32,787 nt of DNA from positions 1 through 32,787 of the forward strand of contig JBIIVF010000010.1 of the NCBI GenBank assembly GCA_044339595.1. Direction: 5' to 3'. The notes beneath the pieces were generated by a model, which did no database searches, was not told the DNA's origin, and was given only the letters and a program-made list of their open reading frames with translations. Shown in pieces: positions 1 to 7,619 of the stretch. Numbering within the stretch: position 1 is the stretch's first letter; each line of letters opens with the position of its first letter. This DNA comes from CAZTGZ01 sp044339595 (GTDB lineage: Bacteria; Bacteroidota; Bacteroidia; NS11-12g; UBA9320). Both the position numbers and the translations under genes were made by a program.

Positions 1-2295
1 GGGGAATATGAGATCACGCTGAGACTATTCATGGATTGTGTGAATGGGGACAAAAATGCCATTGCATTAGACAGCATCGCTTACATCGGATTTTATAATG
101 CCATCACACATCAACTGTTAGACGTAGATACCATTCGTCGCGGTCCCTCCAGAAGGGTAGAAGAGTTACACTACAACTGCATTACTTTCACTTCAAATGC
201 CTGCGTAGATGAATACCTGTATATATATAATAAGAAAATTTCCATTGCAGATACCGGCATCATCATCTCTTACCAACGCTGTTGCCGAAATCATACCATA
301 TCCAATATTGTCAATCCCGGAAATACCGGCAGCACGTATTGGACCCTCATCCCACCTCAAAAAAGCACCCCAATCAACAGCAGTCCTGCCTTTAAAAAAT
401 TACCTCCTAACTTCCTGTGTACCAATGCTCCACTGGTATTTGACCATTCCGCCATCGATGCTGACAACGATTCTTTGGTGTATTCGCTCATCATTCCTTA
501 TTCCGGAGCATCCTCAACGGTACCACAACCCAAAATCCCTTCGAAACCTCCTTATTCACCCATCGTCTTAAAACCGGCTTTTTCAACCCTAAATTTCATG
601 AATAATGTGGCTCCAATGAAAATTGACAGTCTCACCGGAGAATTGCGGGTATTCCCGGATCAAACCGGGCAATTTGTGGTGGGTATTCTGGCGGAGGAAT
701 TCAGAAATGGTGTTAAAATCGGCGAAACGCATCGCGATTACCAATTCAATGTGCAAGATTGCATTTTCGACGTTCAATCATACTTCACCAACAACCCCAT
801 TTCTTGTTCAGATACCGTAAGATTTAACAACCTCAGCAGCCCCAATGCGGCTTATTTATGGGATTTCGGAGATACCTTAATATCTTCTGACACTTCTAAT
901 CAGAAAAATGGAAAATGGTTTTATAAACAGCCGGGCTCCTATAAGGTAACGCTCACAGTAACCAAAACAGAATGTTCCGATACCTTCTATAATTGGATTA
1001 AAGTACTGAAAGCAGATTCTGTTCTCGCCAAATTTGACCTTCCTAATAAAATTGCTTGTGACAAACTTTCCATAACGCCCATCCAAAAAAGTACACCGGC
1101 GCCTTATCGATATTGGGATATGGGAGACAGTTCAGGCTTCTTTACCAATTCTGACCCCTCAATCTATCTATACTCCAAACCCGGTGTTTATATCGTAAGT
1201 TTATGGGTAACCGATTCAACCAAATGTAACATTCAAGATGAATATACTGACACCATAAAGGTTTATCAAACTCCCAAAGCACATTTTATAGCTGATACAG
1301 TTTTCTGCAGTCCTTTGGTAAATGTTAAAGACTTATCGGTTGGAACGGGTACTTACGAGTGGAAATGGAACGATTCGATTTTCCCGAAATCTGAAGACAC
1401 CTTTTCGTTAGTAGCCCCTTTGCCCGGAAACTATCTCCTTTCACTCAAAATTAACAACGGTCCATGTGCAGATTCAATGGAGACTCCATTGAGAGTCATG
1501 TTTGCCTTGCACGGTTCTGCCTTATTTCAAGTGTCACCGAGAACGGGATGTGCCCCATTAAAAATTGATATTACACAATCGGTCAATGCCGGATTATTTG
1601 TAGATGGCTATTCAGGGGATGGCGTATATTTTGGAAAAAACATCCCATCAACCTACACTTATTTGAAGTCTGGTGATTATGACTTTAAAATCTTTTTTTC
1701 TGATACACTGGGTTGCCGTGATGCTGATAGTTTCGTGGTACCGATCAAGCTTCGCAAAAAACCGGAGATGGATTTTGAAACTTACACAGATCCCTGCGAA
1801 GGGAAATTTAAAATTGATTCAAAAAGGAAAGTGCCCGGTCAAAAGGATTATTGGCAATTGAGCGTAAATGCCCCTTGGGATACCTTGCTTCGATATAACA
1901 TAAGCAAGAAAGGGGATTACTTCGTTCGCAGACAATCGAATGTCGATAGTCTCTGTTTCGACTCATCAGGTCGAATGATTTCCATATACTGGAACGATTT
2001 GAGTGAACTCAATTTGTACAATGTTTTTACCCCAAATGATGACGATCAACTCAATCGGACTTTTAAAATTTCAGGACTCGACAGCACTTGCTTTACTTAT
2101 TATGTAACCATTTATAACCGCTGGGGTGAAATCGTGTATGAATCCCGAAATTTATATAATCATTGGGATGGGTTCATGAGCAACAGCTGGGCACCCCATC
2201 CTGCAGGGGTTTATTATGTCATTTATCGGTTTACCTCAAAAATCACAAACAAAGAGGAGACATTTTCAGGTACGGTAACTCTTATCAGAGATTGA
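1..2295 (+). CDS. PKD-repeat surface protein with T9SS type B (gliding-associated) C-terminal domain, 5' truncated
   Basis: The reading frame is already open at base 1 (it reads GEYEITLRLF before the first ATG at 31), so the gene starts upstream of the window; about 764 residues are visible. The first ~250 visible residues resemble the N-terminal part seen in many large Bacteroidota secreted proteins (DADNDSLVYSL segment). Two PKD-like folds follow, seen as YLWDFGD...PGSYKVTLTV and YRYWDMGD...PGVYIVSLWV, then further weaker Ig/PKD-like segments with paired cysteines. The last ~90 residues carry NVFTPNDDDQLN, YNRWGEIVYES, WDG and PAGVYYVIYRF, which is the gliding motility-associated C-terminal domain that T9SS uses as a type B sorting signal. 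The protein is therefore expected to be exported by T9SS (SprA is encoded in this window) and to be surface-attached or released. Its ligand or substrate is unknown. Confidence 0.9.
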   Translation, partial: GEYEITLRLFMDCVNGDKNAIALDSIAYIGFYNAITHQLLDVDTIRRGPSRRVEELHYNCITFTSNACVDEYLYIYNKKISIADTGIIISYQRCCRNHTISNIVNPGNTGSTYWTLIPPQKSTPINSSPAFKKLPPNFLCTNAPLVFDHSAIDADNDSLVYSLIIPYSGASSTVPQPKIPSKPPYSPIVLKPAFSTLNFMNNVAPMKIDSLTGELRVFPDQTGQFVVGILAEEFRNGVKIGETHRDYQFNVQDCIFDVQSYFTNNPISCSDTVRFNNLSSPNAAYLWDFGDTLISSDTSNQKNGKWFYKQPGSYKVTLTVTKTECSDTFYNWIKVLKADSVLAKFDLPNKIACDKLSITPIQKSTPAPYRYWDMGDSSGFFTNSDPSIYLYSKPGVYIVSLWVTDSTKCNIQDEYTDTIKVYQTPKAHFIADTVFCSPLVNVKDLSVGTGTYEWKWNDSIFPKSEDTFSLVAPLPGNYLLSLKINNGPCADSMETPLRVMFALHGSALFQVSPRTGCAPLKIDITQSVNAGLFVDGYSGDGVYFGKNIPSTYTYLKSGDYDFKIFFSDTLGCRDADSFVVPIKLRKKPEMDFETYTDPCEGKFKIDSKRKVPGQKDYWQLSVNAPWDTLLRYNISKKGDYFVRRQSNVDSLCFDSSGRMISIYWNDLSELNLYNVFTPNDDDQLNRTFKISGLDSTCFTYYVTIYNRWGEIVYESRNLYNHWDGFMSNSWAPHPAGVYYVIYRFTSKITNKEETFSGTVTLIRD

Positions 2296-2448
2296 ACCTG
2301 GAATCAGCATGAGAATTACACATGTCCCAAGGTCTATTGTTTCATACTTCTTGAGTATAGCCTGTTCGAGACAAAATACCTGGCGGCATTTAATTAAAAT
2401 TGACGTTGAGTATTCTTCGATTAGGGCTTACCAGCCCTATAACCTGGT

Positions 2449-2578
2449 TTTACTTTCTTTCCTTGATGAAAGAAAGTAAACAAAGAAAATCAAGAACGAA
2501 ATCCAACCGCTTTTCTTTTCTTGTCGCACAAACCCAACGCCTCTAAGCCGAAAAAAAAGCGGTTCGCTCATTTCGTTC
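2449..2578. repeat. Structured intergenic element: two successive inverted repeats
   Basis: This lies in a 499-nt gene-free stretch (2296-2794). The first hairpin is a perfect 13-bp inverted repeat: 2449-2461 (TTTACTTTCTTTC) pairs with 2468-2480, with a 6-nt loop. The second is larger: 2494-2502 (GAACGAAAT) pairs with 2570-2578, and nested inside it 2505-2514 (AACCGCTTTT) pairs with 2555-2564, leaving a ~40-nt loop. The sequence TTTACTTTCTTT...AAAGAAAGTAAACAAAGAAAA looks like intergenic repeats I recall from other Bacteroidota genomes, so a dispersed multi-copy element is likely; that is recollection, not a search. The rest of the gap (2296-2448, 2579-2794) shows no gene. Confidence 0.65.
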
Positions 2579-2794
2579 ACGCCCACCCGCAGTTTTGTTG
2601 CTATTTCATAAATCTAGTCTTGTTGAAGTCTGTCAATTAATCTAGGCCAATAATTATAAAACACTACAAATCAAACGTTTGAAAAAATACGTCAATGGTA
2701 GTAATCCATTGGATAAGATTTTCCCGAAAAAAAATGCAGCATTTATGTCCTTAAAATTCGGTCAGGTATTTTGCTGAACTCAAAAAAGTCAATT

Positions 2795-3286
2795 TCAGCC
2801 TTGCCTGCGGATTTTCTCTTCAATCGCAGAAGTAGAATATCCCGGCAGAAAATCAACGGTCATGACTTTTCCACCTGATTGGGTAACGACATCATAACCC
2901 ACAATGTTTTCAGGTAAATAGTCACCTCCTTTTACCAGGATGTCCGGCATCAAGGCAGTAATTAATTTTATAGGAGTAGGTGCATCAAAAACAACAATCA
3001 AATCGGTAAATGACAAAGCTGCTAAAATCGACGCCCGCGCATATTCAGATTGTATGGGTCGATTATCTCCCTTGAGCGAACTCACGGAAGCGTCGCTGTT
3101 CAAACCAATCACGAGGCGATCACCCAAGGTTGCTGCTTTGCTCAAATAATCCGCATGACCGGGATGCAGAATGTCAAAACATCCGTTTGTAAAAACAATC
3201 GATTCACCGAAAGCGCGCCAATCCCCTATCCTTCGAAGGACTTCCGGTAAGGTTTGTATTTTTTCTAGGTATGCGGGAGATTTCAT
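2795..3286 (-). CDS. rfaE2: D-glycero-beta-D-manno-heptose 1-phosphate adenylyltransferase (RfaE2/HldE C-terminal type)
   Basis: The protein is a stand-alone 163-residue nucleotidyltransferase of the cytidylyltransferase-like fold. It would transfer AMP from ATP to heptose 1-phosphate, the last step or the step before epimerisation of ADP-heptose synthesis for LPS inner core. The nucleotide-binding signature FTNGCFDILHPGH is at residues 32-44 (HxGH at 41-44), and LVKGGDY later matches the RfaE2 family. The kinase half (RfaE1) of the fused E. coli HldE is absent, as is usual in Bacteroidota. The ATG overlaps the stop of the upstream membrane-protein gene by 4 nt, so it is the last gene of a three-gene operon. 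Confidence in family is high; the exact anomer is inferred from the family. Confidence 0.93.
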   Translation of the reverse strand: MKSPAYLEKIQTLPEVLRRIGDWRAFGESIVFTNGCFDILHPGHADYLSKAATLGDRLVIGLNSDASVSSLKGDNRPIQSEYARASILAALSFTDLIVVFDAPTPIKLITALMPDILVKGGDYLPENIVGYDVVTQSGGKVMTVDFLPGYSTSAIEEKIRRQG

Positions 3287-4278
3287 GACAGGATTTTTAA
3301 ATTTTTGCGGGCAATGGCCCCACCTAAAAACAGCGAAATGCCCCCTATCAAGAAAATCATCAGCATTTGAGTGCTGTGCGATATTAATGCGTACGTAAGC
3401 CCATCAACTTCAGAAACCCCGTAAAGCAACAATGCTGCGGGTACAATCGTATGAAAGGTGCCCACCCCTCCGGGAACGGGAATAATGATAGCCAGGGTTC
3501 CGGCTAGTAAAACCGTGAGACCGGCGTCTACACCTAGCATCGAAGTACCGGGTATACTATAAAATACAAGCCACGACATCATGAAATACATGGTCCAGAT
3601 AAAAAAGGAATGAAACAAAAACCAACCAATTTTCTTCAAAGCCAAAATACTCTTGAGTCCTTCCAGGATGCCATCCCAAAAAGAAAATAATTTATGAAGC
3701 CAAGGTCTTTTGCTCAACGATTCGCGATTCTTCAATATGAGTAAGAAAACACCCAAACCAATCATGGCTATTAAAATAAGCATCACCATAAAGCCGATAC
3801 TTGGTGTACTTCCGGTCATACCTGCAATAAATCCTGAAAGCAAATCATATTGAGTAAACAAAATGGTAGCACTGATCAAGGCCGTCATCAATAAATCTAC
3901 GATACGCTCCACTACTACCGTGCCGATTAGTTTTTCAAAGGGCACTTTGTCTGTACGATTAATCATGGCGCAACGGCTCACTTCACCCAGTCGAGGAACG
4001 ATATAATTCATCAAATATCCCGACATTACTGCAAAAAAACTGTGTTTAATTTTAACATCGTATCCCATGGGTTCTAACAAGTACCGCCAACGGATGGCTC
4101 TACTTAAGTGGCTTAAAACCCCACACATAAACGCTGCAAAAACCCAAAGATAATTGGCATTTTTAAGTGCAGCCAACACATCTGACATATCCATTTTTCG
4201 GAAAGCCCAATAAAGAAGGCCTACACCAAAGGCGAGAAAAACAATTGTTTTTAAAGCATTGGCTGTGGTGGATTTCAC
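3283..4278 (-). CDS. Lysylphosphatidylglycerol synthase TM-region (YbhN/UPF0104-like) integral membrane protein
   Basis: The 331-residue product is very hydrophobic with about eight predicted membrane segments. It carries landmarks of the LPG_synthase_TM family: an SRAIRWRYLL segment after the second helix, the conserved YIVPRLGEVSR motif, VVVERIVDLL, and the late IPVPGGVGTF loop. It lacks the soluble aminoacyl-transferase half, so it is not a lipid lysinylating enzyme; members of this family are considered candidate lipid translocases or envelope glycolipid factors. The start is GTG at 4278 and overlaps the panD stop (GTGA), while its own stop overlaps the rfaE2 ATG (ATGA), implying translational coupling. 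Position before the heptose gene suggests an envelope role, but the substrate cannot be read from sequence. Confidence 0.88.
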   Translation of the reverse strand: MKSTTANALKTIVFLAFGVGLLYWAFRKMDMSDVLAALKNANYLWVFAAFMCGVLSHLSRAIRWRYLLEPMGYDVKIKHSFFAVMSGYLMNYIVPRLGEVSRCAMINRTDKVPFEKLIGTVVVERIVDLLMTALISATILFTQYDLLSGFIAGMTGSTPSIGFMVMLILIAMIGLGVFLLILKNRESLSKRPWLHKLFSFWDGILEGLKSILALKKIGWFLFHSFFIWTMYFMMSWLVFYSIPGTSMLGVDAGLTVLLAGTLAIIIPVPGGVGTFHTIVPAALLLYGVSEVDGLTYALISHSTQMLMIFLIGGISLFLGGAIARKNLKILS

Positions 4279-4625
4279 AGCGGCAATTTATTTTGGTGAT
4301 CAGGATATGCAGCCCAAGGTGTAAATGATTTGGCCTCTTCAAAGTCCATATGGGCAAATGACATCACAATCAGCGTGTCTCCCACCTGAGCTTTGCGTGC
4401 AGCAGCCCCATTTAAGCAGCACATTCCGGTACCACGATCGCCTACTATGATGTAGGTTTCTAGTCGTTCACCATTATTGTTGTTCACAATTAATACCTTT
4501 TCACCTGCAATGAGGTTGGCCTCATCGAGTAAATCCTGATCCAAAGTGATACTCCCTACGTAATTCAGCTCAGTTTGAGTTACCTTTACGTTGTGAATTT
4601 TTGATTTTAATATTTCAATATTCAT
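4275..4625 (-). CDS. panD: Aspartate 1-decarboxylase (pyruvoyl enzyme precursor)
   Basis: The product converts L-aspartate to beta-alanine for pantothenate/CoA synthesis. The 116-residue precursor starting at ATG 4625 places the self-cleavage pair at Gly24-Ser25 (YVGSITLD), exactly the canonical numbering; Ser25 becomes the pyruvoyl group. LNGAAARKAQVGD and DFEEAKSF are further family landmarks. A GTG seven codons upstream (4646) is in frame, but it sits inside the predicted promoter (-7 box 4634-4641) and would move the cleavage site to residue 32, so I reject it. The gene is first in the operon panD - membrane protein - rfaE2. panB and panC are not adjacent. Confidence 0.96.
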   Translation of the reverse strand: MNIEILKSKIHNVKVTQTELNYVGSITLDQDLLDEANLIAGEKVLIVNNNNGERLETYIIVGDRGTGMCCLNGAAARKAQVGDTLIVMSFAHMDFEEAKSFTPWAAYPDHQNKLPL

Positions 4626-4633
4626 CTGAACTG

Positions 4634-4663
4634 CAAAAGTAATCACAATTCATCGTTCGGCAA
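4634..4663 (-). promoter_or_regulatory. Bacteroidota-type promoter of the panD operon
   Basis: Read on the minus strand, TTG (4663-4661) is followed by a 19-nt spacer and TACTTTTG (4641-4634), a perfect match to the -33 TTG / -7 TAnnTTTG consensus. The predicted transcription start falls about 1-5 nt before the panD ATG (4625), so the mRNA would be leaderless or nearly so. Confidence 0.7.
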
Positions 4664-4785
4664 ACGCACGGACCCTGATGTCTGTATCTAATATACGCAT
4701 TTGACATTCAATTTTTTAATGGAGGAAGCTCCTCGTGGGACAAATATTGGTTTCACTTTCCCTTATTCTCTGCTTAATTTACCTC

Positions 4786-5796
4786 ATGAAATACAGATTG
4801 TTTGGAAAAAGTAGATTGCGCGTGTCAGAGCTAGCCTCGGGTACGATGACTTTTGGACCGGAATGGGGATAGGGGGGCCGAAAAAGAAGAATGTTTCAAA
4901 ATTTTTGATACCTACGCCCGGGCCGGAGGTAATTTTATTGATACCGCCAATCGATATACCGAAGGAAACAGCGAGCGGATTGTCGGTGAATGCATTGCTG
5001 CCGACCGTGATTACTTTGTATTGGCCACCAAATATTCTTTGCAAGACCGTCTTGGCGATCCGAACTTTTCGGGAAATCATCGCAAAAACATGATGCGCTC
5101 AGTTGAATCAAGTTTAAAACGACTGAATACCGATCATATCGACCTTCTGTGGTTGCATGCGTGGGATGGACTCACCCCGATTGAGGAGGTTTTGCGCGGA
5201 TTAAATGACTTAATCACAGCCGGGAAGGTACATTATATCGCAATTTCGGATACGCCGGCCTGGGTGGTTTCCCGCGCCAACACAATGGCTGAATTAGGCG
5301 GGTGGAGAGCTTTCACCGGACTTTAAGTTGAATACAGCCTGCTTCAGCGAACTCCAGAACGGGATCTGATACCGATGGCATCCACCCAGGTTTTGGCATT
5401 GACCCCTTGGGCACCTTTGGCAGGTGGGGCACTCACTGGTAAATACTTTAAAGGAGAAACCGGTCGAGTTACAGAGCAAAGTGCCAGAAGAAATGATCGC
5501 AATACAGCCATTGCTACCAAGGTAGCGGAATTTCCGGGGCGCTTGAAACCACATCAGCACGTCTTGCCTTAAAATGGACCATGCACAAACCCTTTACTTC
5601 AATTCCGGTGATTGGTGCCAGAAATGCGGCAAAAATGTCTGATGGCTTGTTATGCACTGAGTTGACCATTCCTGAAAATATGTTGAATGAACTCAATGAA
5701 GTAAGCCGGATAGAATTGGGGTTCCCGCATGACTTCCTGGCCTCTAAAGAAGTCAAAAAAGTCCTCTATGGAGATACACAAGACTTGATTTACTGA
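4786..5796 (+). pseudogene. Aldo/keto reductase pseudogene (one insertion, one nonsense, one deletion)
   Basis: Reassembled across three breaks this is a full-length (~336 aa) NADPH-dependent aldo/keto reductase of the aryl-alcohol-dehydrogenase-like group. It starts MKYRLFGKSRLRVSELASG at 4786. The catalytic tetrad is visible: Asp and Tyr in FIDTANRYTEG, Lys in LATKY, His in LLWLHAWD. Lesions: (1) an extra A at 4871 turns an expected GGA-TGG-GGG into GGA-TAG and shifts frame; (2) TAA at 5324-5326 replaces an expected CAA (TGL[Q]VEYSL); (3) one base is missing near 5530, shifting back to the first frame, which runs on through IGARN and ELGFPHDFLASKEV to TGA at 5796. Three independent lesions of different type argue for a true pseudogene rather than a single read error. 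Confidence 0.9.
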
Positions 5797-5847
5797 TAAG
5801 TCCTGTCATTATATCTCCCCGAAAGCCAGCCATACATCCACCACCGG

Positions 5848-6066
5848 TTAGTTCGCAGAATTTTGCAGCGGGCATCTTCCCGGCATCAAATTCTCATGCC
5901 CCTCAGTTTCGTTTGTGGCTCCGTGCCAAAGGCTGCATCTTTTAGAACGGCAGTATACCTGACAATAGGAAGCTCCGCCTGTTTGAGCAAATTTTTTCGT
6001 TAAAAATCCGGGAAGCATCCATGTGGTTTCGGCAGGTACGTTTACAAAGTAGTTTTGGTTTTTCAT
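5848..6066 (-). CDS. Small cysteine-rich protein of unknown function (72 aa)
   Basis: I do not recognise this family. The predicted product is soluble (no signal peptide or membrane segment) with cysteines at 35, 39, 44 and 65 and histidines at 48 and 57 (core ASYCQVYCRSKRCSLWHG and PGRC), a spacing that could bind a metal or form disulfides. What makes it more than a chance ORF is the upstream signal: a full -33/-7 promoter lies 26 nt before the ATG on the same strand, giving a leader of about 19 nt. It lies between the aldo/keto reductase pseudogene and hsp20. The longer overlapping plus-strand frames in this area show no family features. Confidence 0.55.
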   Translation of the reverse strand: MKNQNYFVNVPAETTWMLPGFLTKKFAQTGGASYCQVYCRSKRCSLWHGATNETEGHENLMPGRCPLQNSAN

Positions 6067-6091
6067 GGGGATAAATCTTTAAATGTATATT

Positions 6092-6122
6092 CAAAATTAT
6101 CGACTTACAGTAGTTGAATCAA
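6092..6122 (-). promoter_or_regulatory. Bacteroidota-type promoter of the 72-aa Cys-rich gene
   Basis: On the minus strand TTG (6122-6120), a 20-nt spacer and TAATTTTG (6099-6092) match the -33/-7 consensus exactly. The transcription start is predicted near 6085, about 19 nt before the ATG at 6066. Confidence 0.6.
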
Positions 6123-6293
6123 GGCGTAAACAGACAGGAAATCTCGAGTATGCGCCTAAGTTTGAAAAGAATACCATTTAAATGGCGGAATATGCAAACG
6201 CCAGCCCATTAAGATCTATTCAAAACACATTTTTTGAATTTATCCATTTCCTATTTTCAAAATTCGACAATTCACTTTTAGCGCATCTGTCAC

Positions 6294-6323
6294 AAAAAAA
6301 GGCGGCCCCTTTCGGAAACCGCC
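6294..6323 (-). terminator. Rho-independent terminator of hsp20
   Basis: On the minus strand a GC-rich hairpin (GGCGG at 6323-6319 pairing with CCGCC at 6305-6301, inner CC/GG pairs, GAAA-type loop) is followed directly by seven Ts (6300-6294). It lies 35 nt after the hsp20 stop. Confidence 0.85.
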
Positions 6324-6358
6324 TGAATGAAACACTAACCCTTATCGTTCAGTGGAAA

Positions 6359-6802
6359 TTACTTAATTACAATGGTCTTTGGCATGCTACCTTTGCCCTT
6401 TGGCAGCCTCACTTGAAGCATCCCATGATCATAACTTGCTTCAATCTTGTTTTTATCTACATTTTCAGGCAAATAGAAGCTTCGTGTAAAACTTCCGTAG
6501 TTGATTTCACTGAGATGAACTTTCCCGTTTTCTTCTTTTCTTTTGTTGAGTCGCTCTCCACTGATGATCAAATCATCACCCTTGGTTTCGATTTTAATTT
6601 CTTCTTTGCTCATTCCGGGCAATGAAACCAAAATATCGAACGACTTCTCGCTTTCTGTGATTTCTACGCCCGGTCTGAAAAAGTAACCTTGATTGGCAGC
6701 CGGTTCGTTGGTCATGAAGTCTTCAAATAGATGACGAAATGATTTTGGAAACATGACATCTCTCATCAGTTGTGCGTTGTTTTTTGATTTAACAGTTATC
6801 AT
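6359..6802 (-). CDS. Hsp20 family small heat shock protein
   Basis: ATP-independent holdase chaperone of the cytoplasm, 147 residues from the chosen ATG at 6802. The alpha-crystallin domain spans roughly residues 45-140: PGVEITESEKSFDILVSLPG, the KGDDLIISGER strand, then YGSFTRSFYLPENVD and the DHGMLQVRLPK signature near the end. A longer reading from GTG 6847 adds 15 residues with a poor start and no family similarity, so the shorter form is preferred. I saw no CIRCE or other heat-shock operator upstream and no perfect -7 box. It is a single-gene unit with a strong terminator downstream. Confidence 0.93.
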   Translation of the reverse strand: MITVKSKNNAQLMRDVMFPKSFRHLFEDFMTNEPAANQGYFFRPGVEITESEKSFDILVSLPGMSKEEIKIETKGDDLIISGERLNKRKEENGKVHLSEINYGSFTRSFYLPENVDKNKIEASYDHGMLQVRLPKGKGSMPKTIVIK

Positions 6803-6906
6803 AATATTGCTTTTTTCTTGGTTCTTTACACAACCTGTGCCTAACACAAAAAGCAGTCATTATGGCGTAAATACTCTGAGAAAAGACTTAAAAATAAGCC
6901 AAATTG

Positions 6907-7557
6907 TCATTTTACACAATAAACCTCATTCATTTCAAAGTAATTGAATTTGCGTACCTCTTTAAAAGTAGACCACAAGACCTCCATTAAATCACCTTGT
7001 TCTGCCTTTTCATTGGCCGGAATACTGTTAAGATATATCAAGCCATTGGGCGATAGATGTTTTTTTAGGACTGAGTAGAATGATTTATCAAAAAGCGTTG
7101 ATGGCATTTTTAAATCGAGAAACACATCGCAAAGGATGAGATCAAATTGTTCATCAGAAGTGAGATATTCATCCGGCTTAAGGGCGTCACACGGCATAAT
7201 ATCGACGATTGCCTTTCGGTCCTTCTCGAAATAATTATGATACATGGAGATTACATCCTGATCTATTTCAATGGCCTTTACATATCCGCAAAACCCATAA
7301 TCATCTTCCAATAAATTGATTACGCATCCACCACCCAATCCCAGAAGTAGCACCCGCGCATCTTTTGCAACTGCAAGATGACTGTCTTTAAAAGCCATTT
7401 TAAATACCTCCTGTAAATTTCCGAATGAATAATTGGCCTCGGATGAATTCAGCATCAACTTGCCATTGTACCATTCTAGTTCAAGGGTATGCCAGGCATT
7501 GTGCTTCTTCAACACTTTGATGGGATACAAAAAGGAAAGGACTTTTTTAATGTTCAT
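6907..7557 (-). CDS. Spermidine synthase-fold SAM-dependent methyltransferase-like protein
   Basis: The 216-residue product has a Rossmann-fold core: LLLGLGGGCVINLL (SAM loop, ~residues 70-83), acidic AIEIDQDV after strand 2, and DLILCDVF at the motif IV position. The N-terminal LEWYNGKLML and NYSFGNLQEVF resemble spermidine-synthase-like proteins. True aminopropyltransferases have GGGDG in the first loop; here the Asp is absent (GGGCV), so polyamine synthesis is unlikely and the reaction is unknown. Its ATG lies only 3 nt from the T-tract side of the terminator of the upstream gene (7561-7600), so how it is transcribed is unclear; no -7 box was seen in the immediate upstream gap. Confidence 0.8.
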   Translation of the reverse strand: MNIKKVLSFLYPIKVLKKHNAWHTLELEWYNGKLMLNSSEANYSFGNLQEVFKMAFKDSHLAVAKDARVLLLGLGGGCVINLLEDDYGFCGYVKAIEIDQDVISMYHNYFEKDRKAIVDIMPCDALKPDEYLTSDEQFDLILCDVFLDLKMPSTLFDKSFYSVLKKHLSPNGLIYLNSIPANEKAEQGDLMEVLWSTFKEVRKFNYFEMNEVYCVK

Positions 7558-7560
7558 ATA

Positions 7561-7600
7561 AAAAAAATCCTGCTAACCGATTTGACGGAATAGCAGGATT
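7561..7600 (-). terminator. Rho-independent terminator of the T9SS beta-propeller gene
   Basis: A perfect 10-bp stem (AATCCTGCTA at 7566-7575 against TAGCAGGATT at 7591-7600, 15-nt loop) is followed on the minus strand by a run of Ts (7567-7561). It starts 20 nt after the stop of the 885-aa gene and ends right before the methyltransferase start codon. Confidence 0.85.
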
Positions 7601-7619
7601 CGAATGTGTTCAAAAATTA

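Noticed and set aside
4626..4646. Upstream GTG start for panD (adds seven residues)
   Set aside because: It overlaps the -7 box and would misplace the Gly24-Ser25 cleavage site.
6182..6625. 147-aa plus-strand ORF
   Set aside because: It runs through the hsp20 terminator and is antisense to hsp20; low-complexity Phe-rich product.
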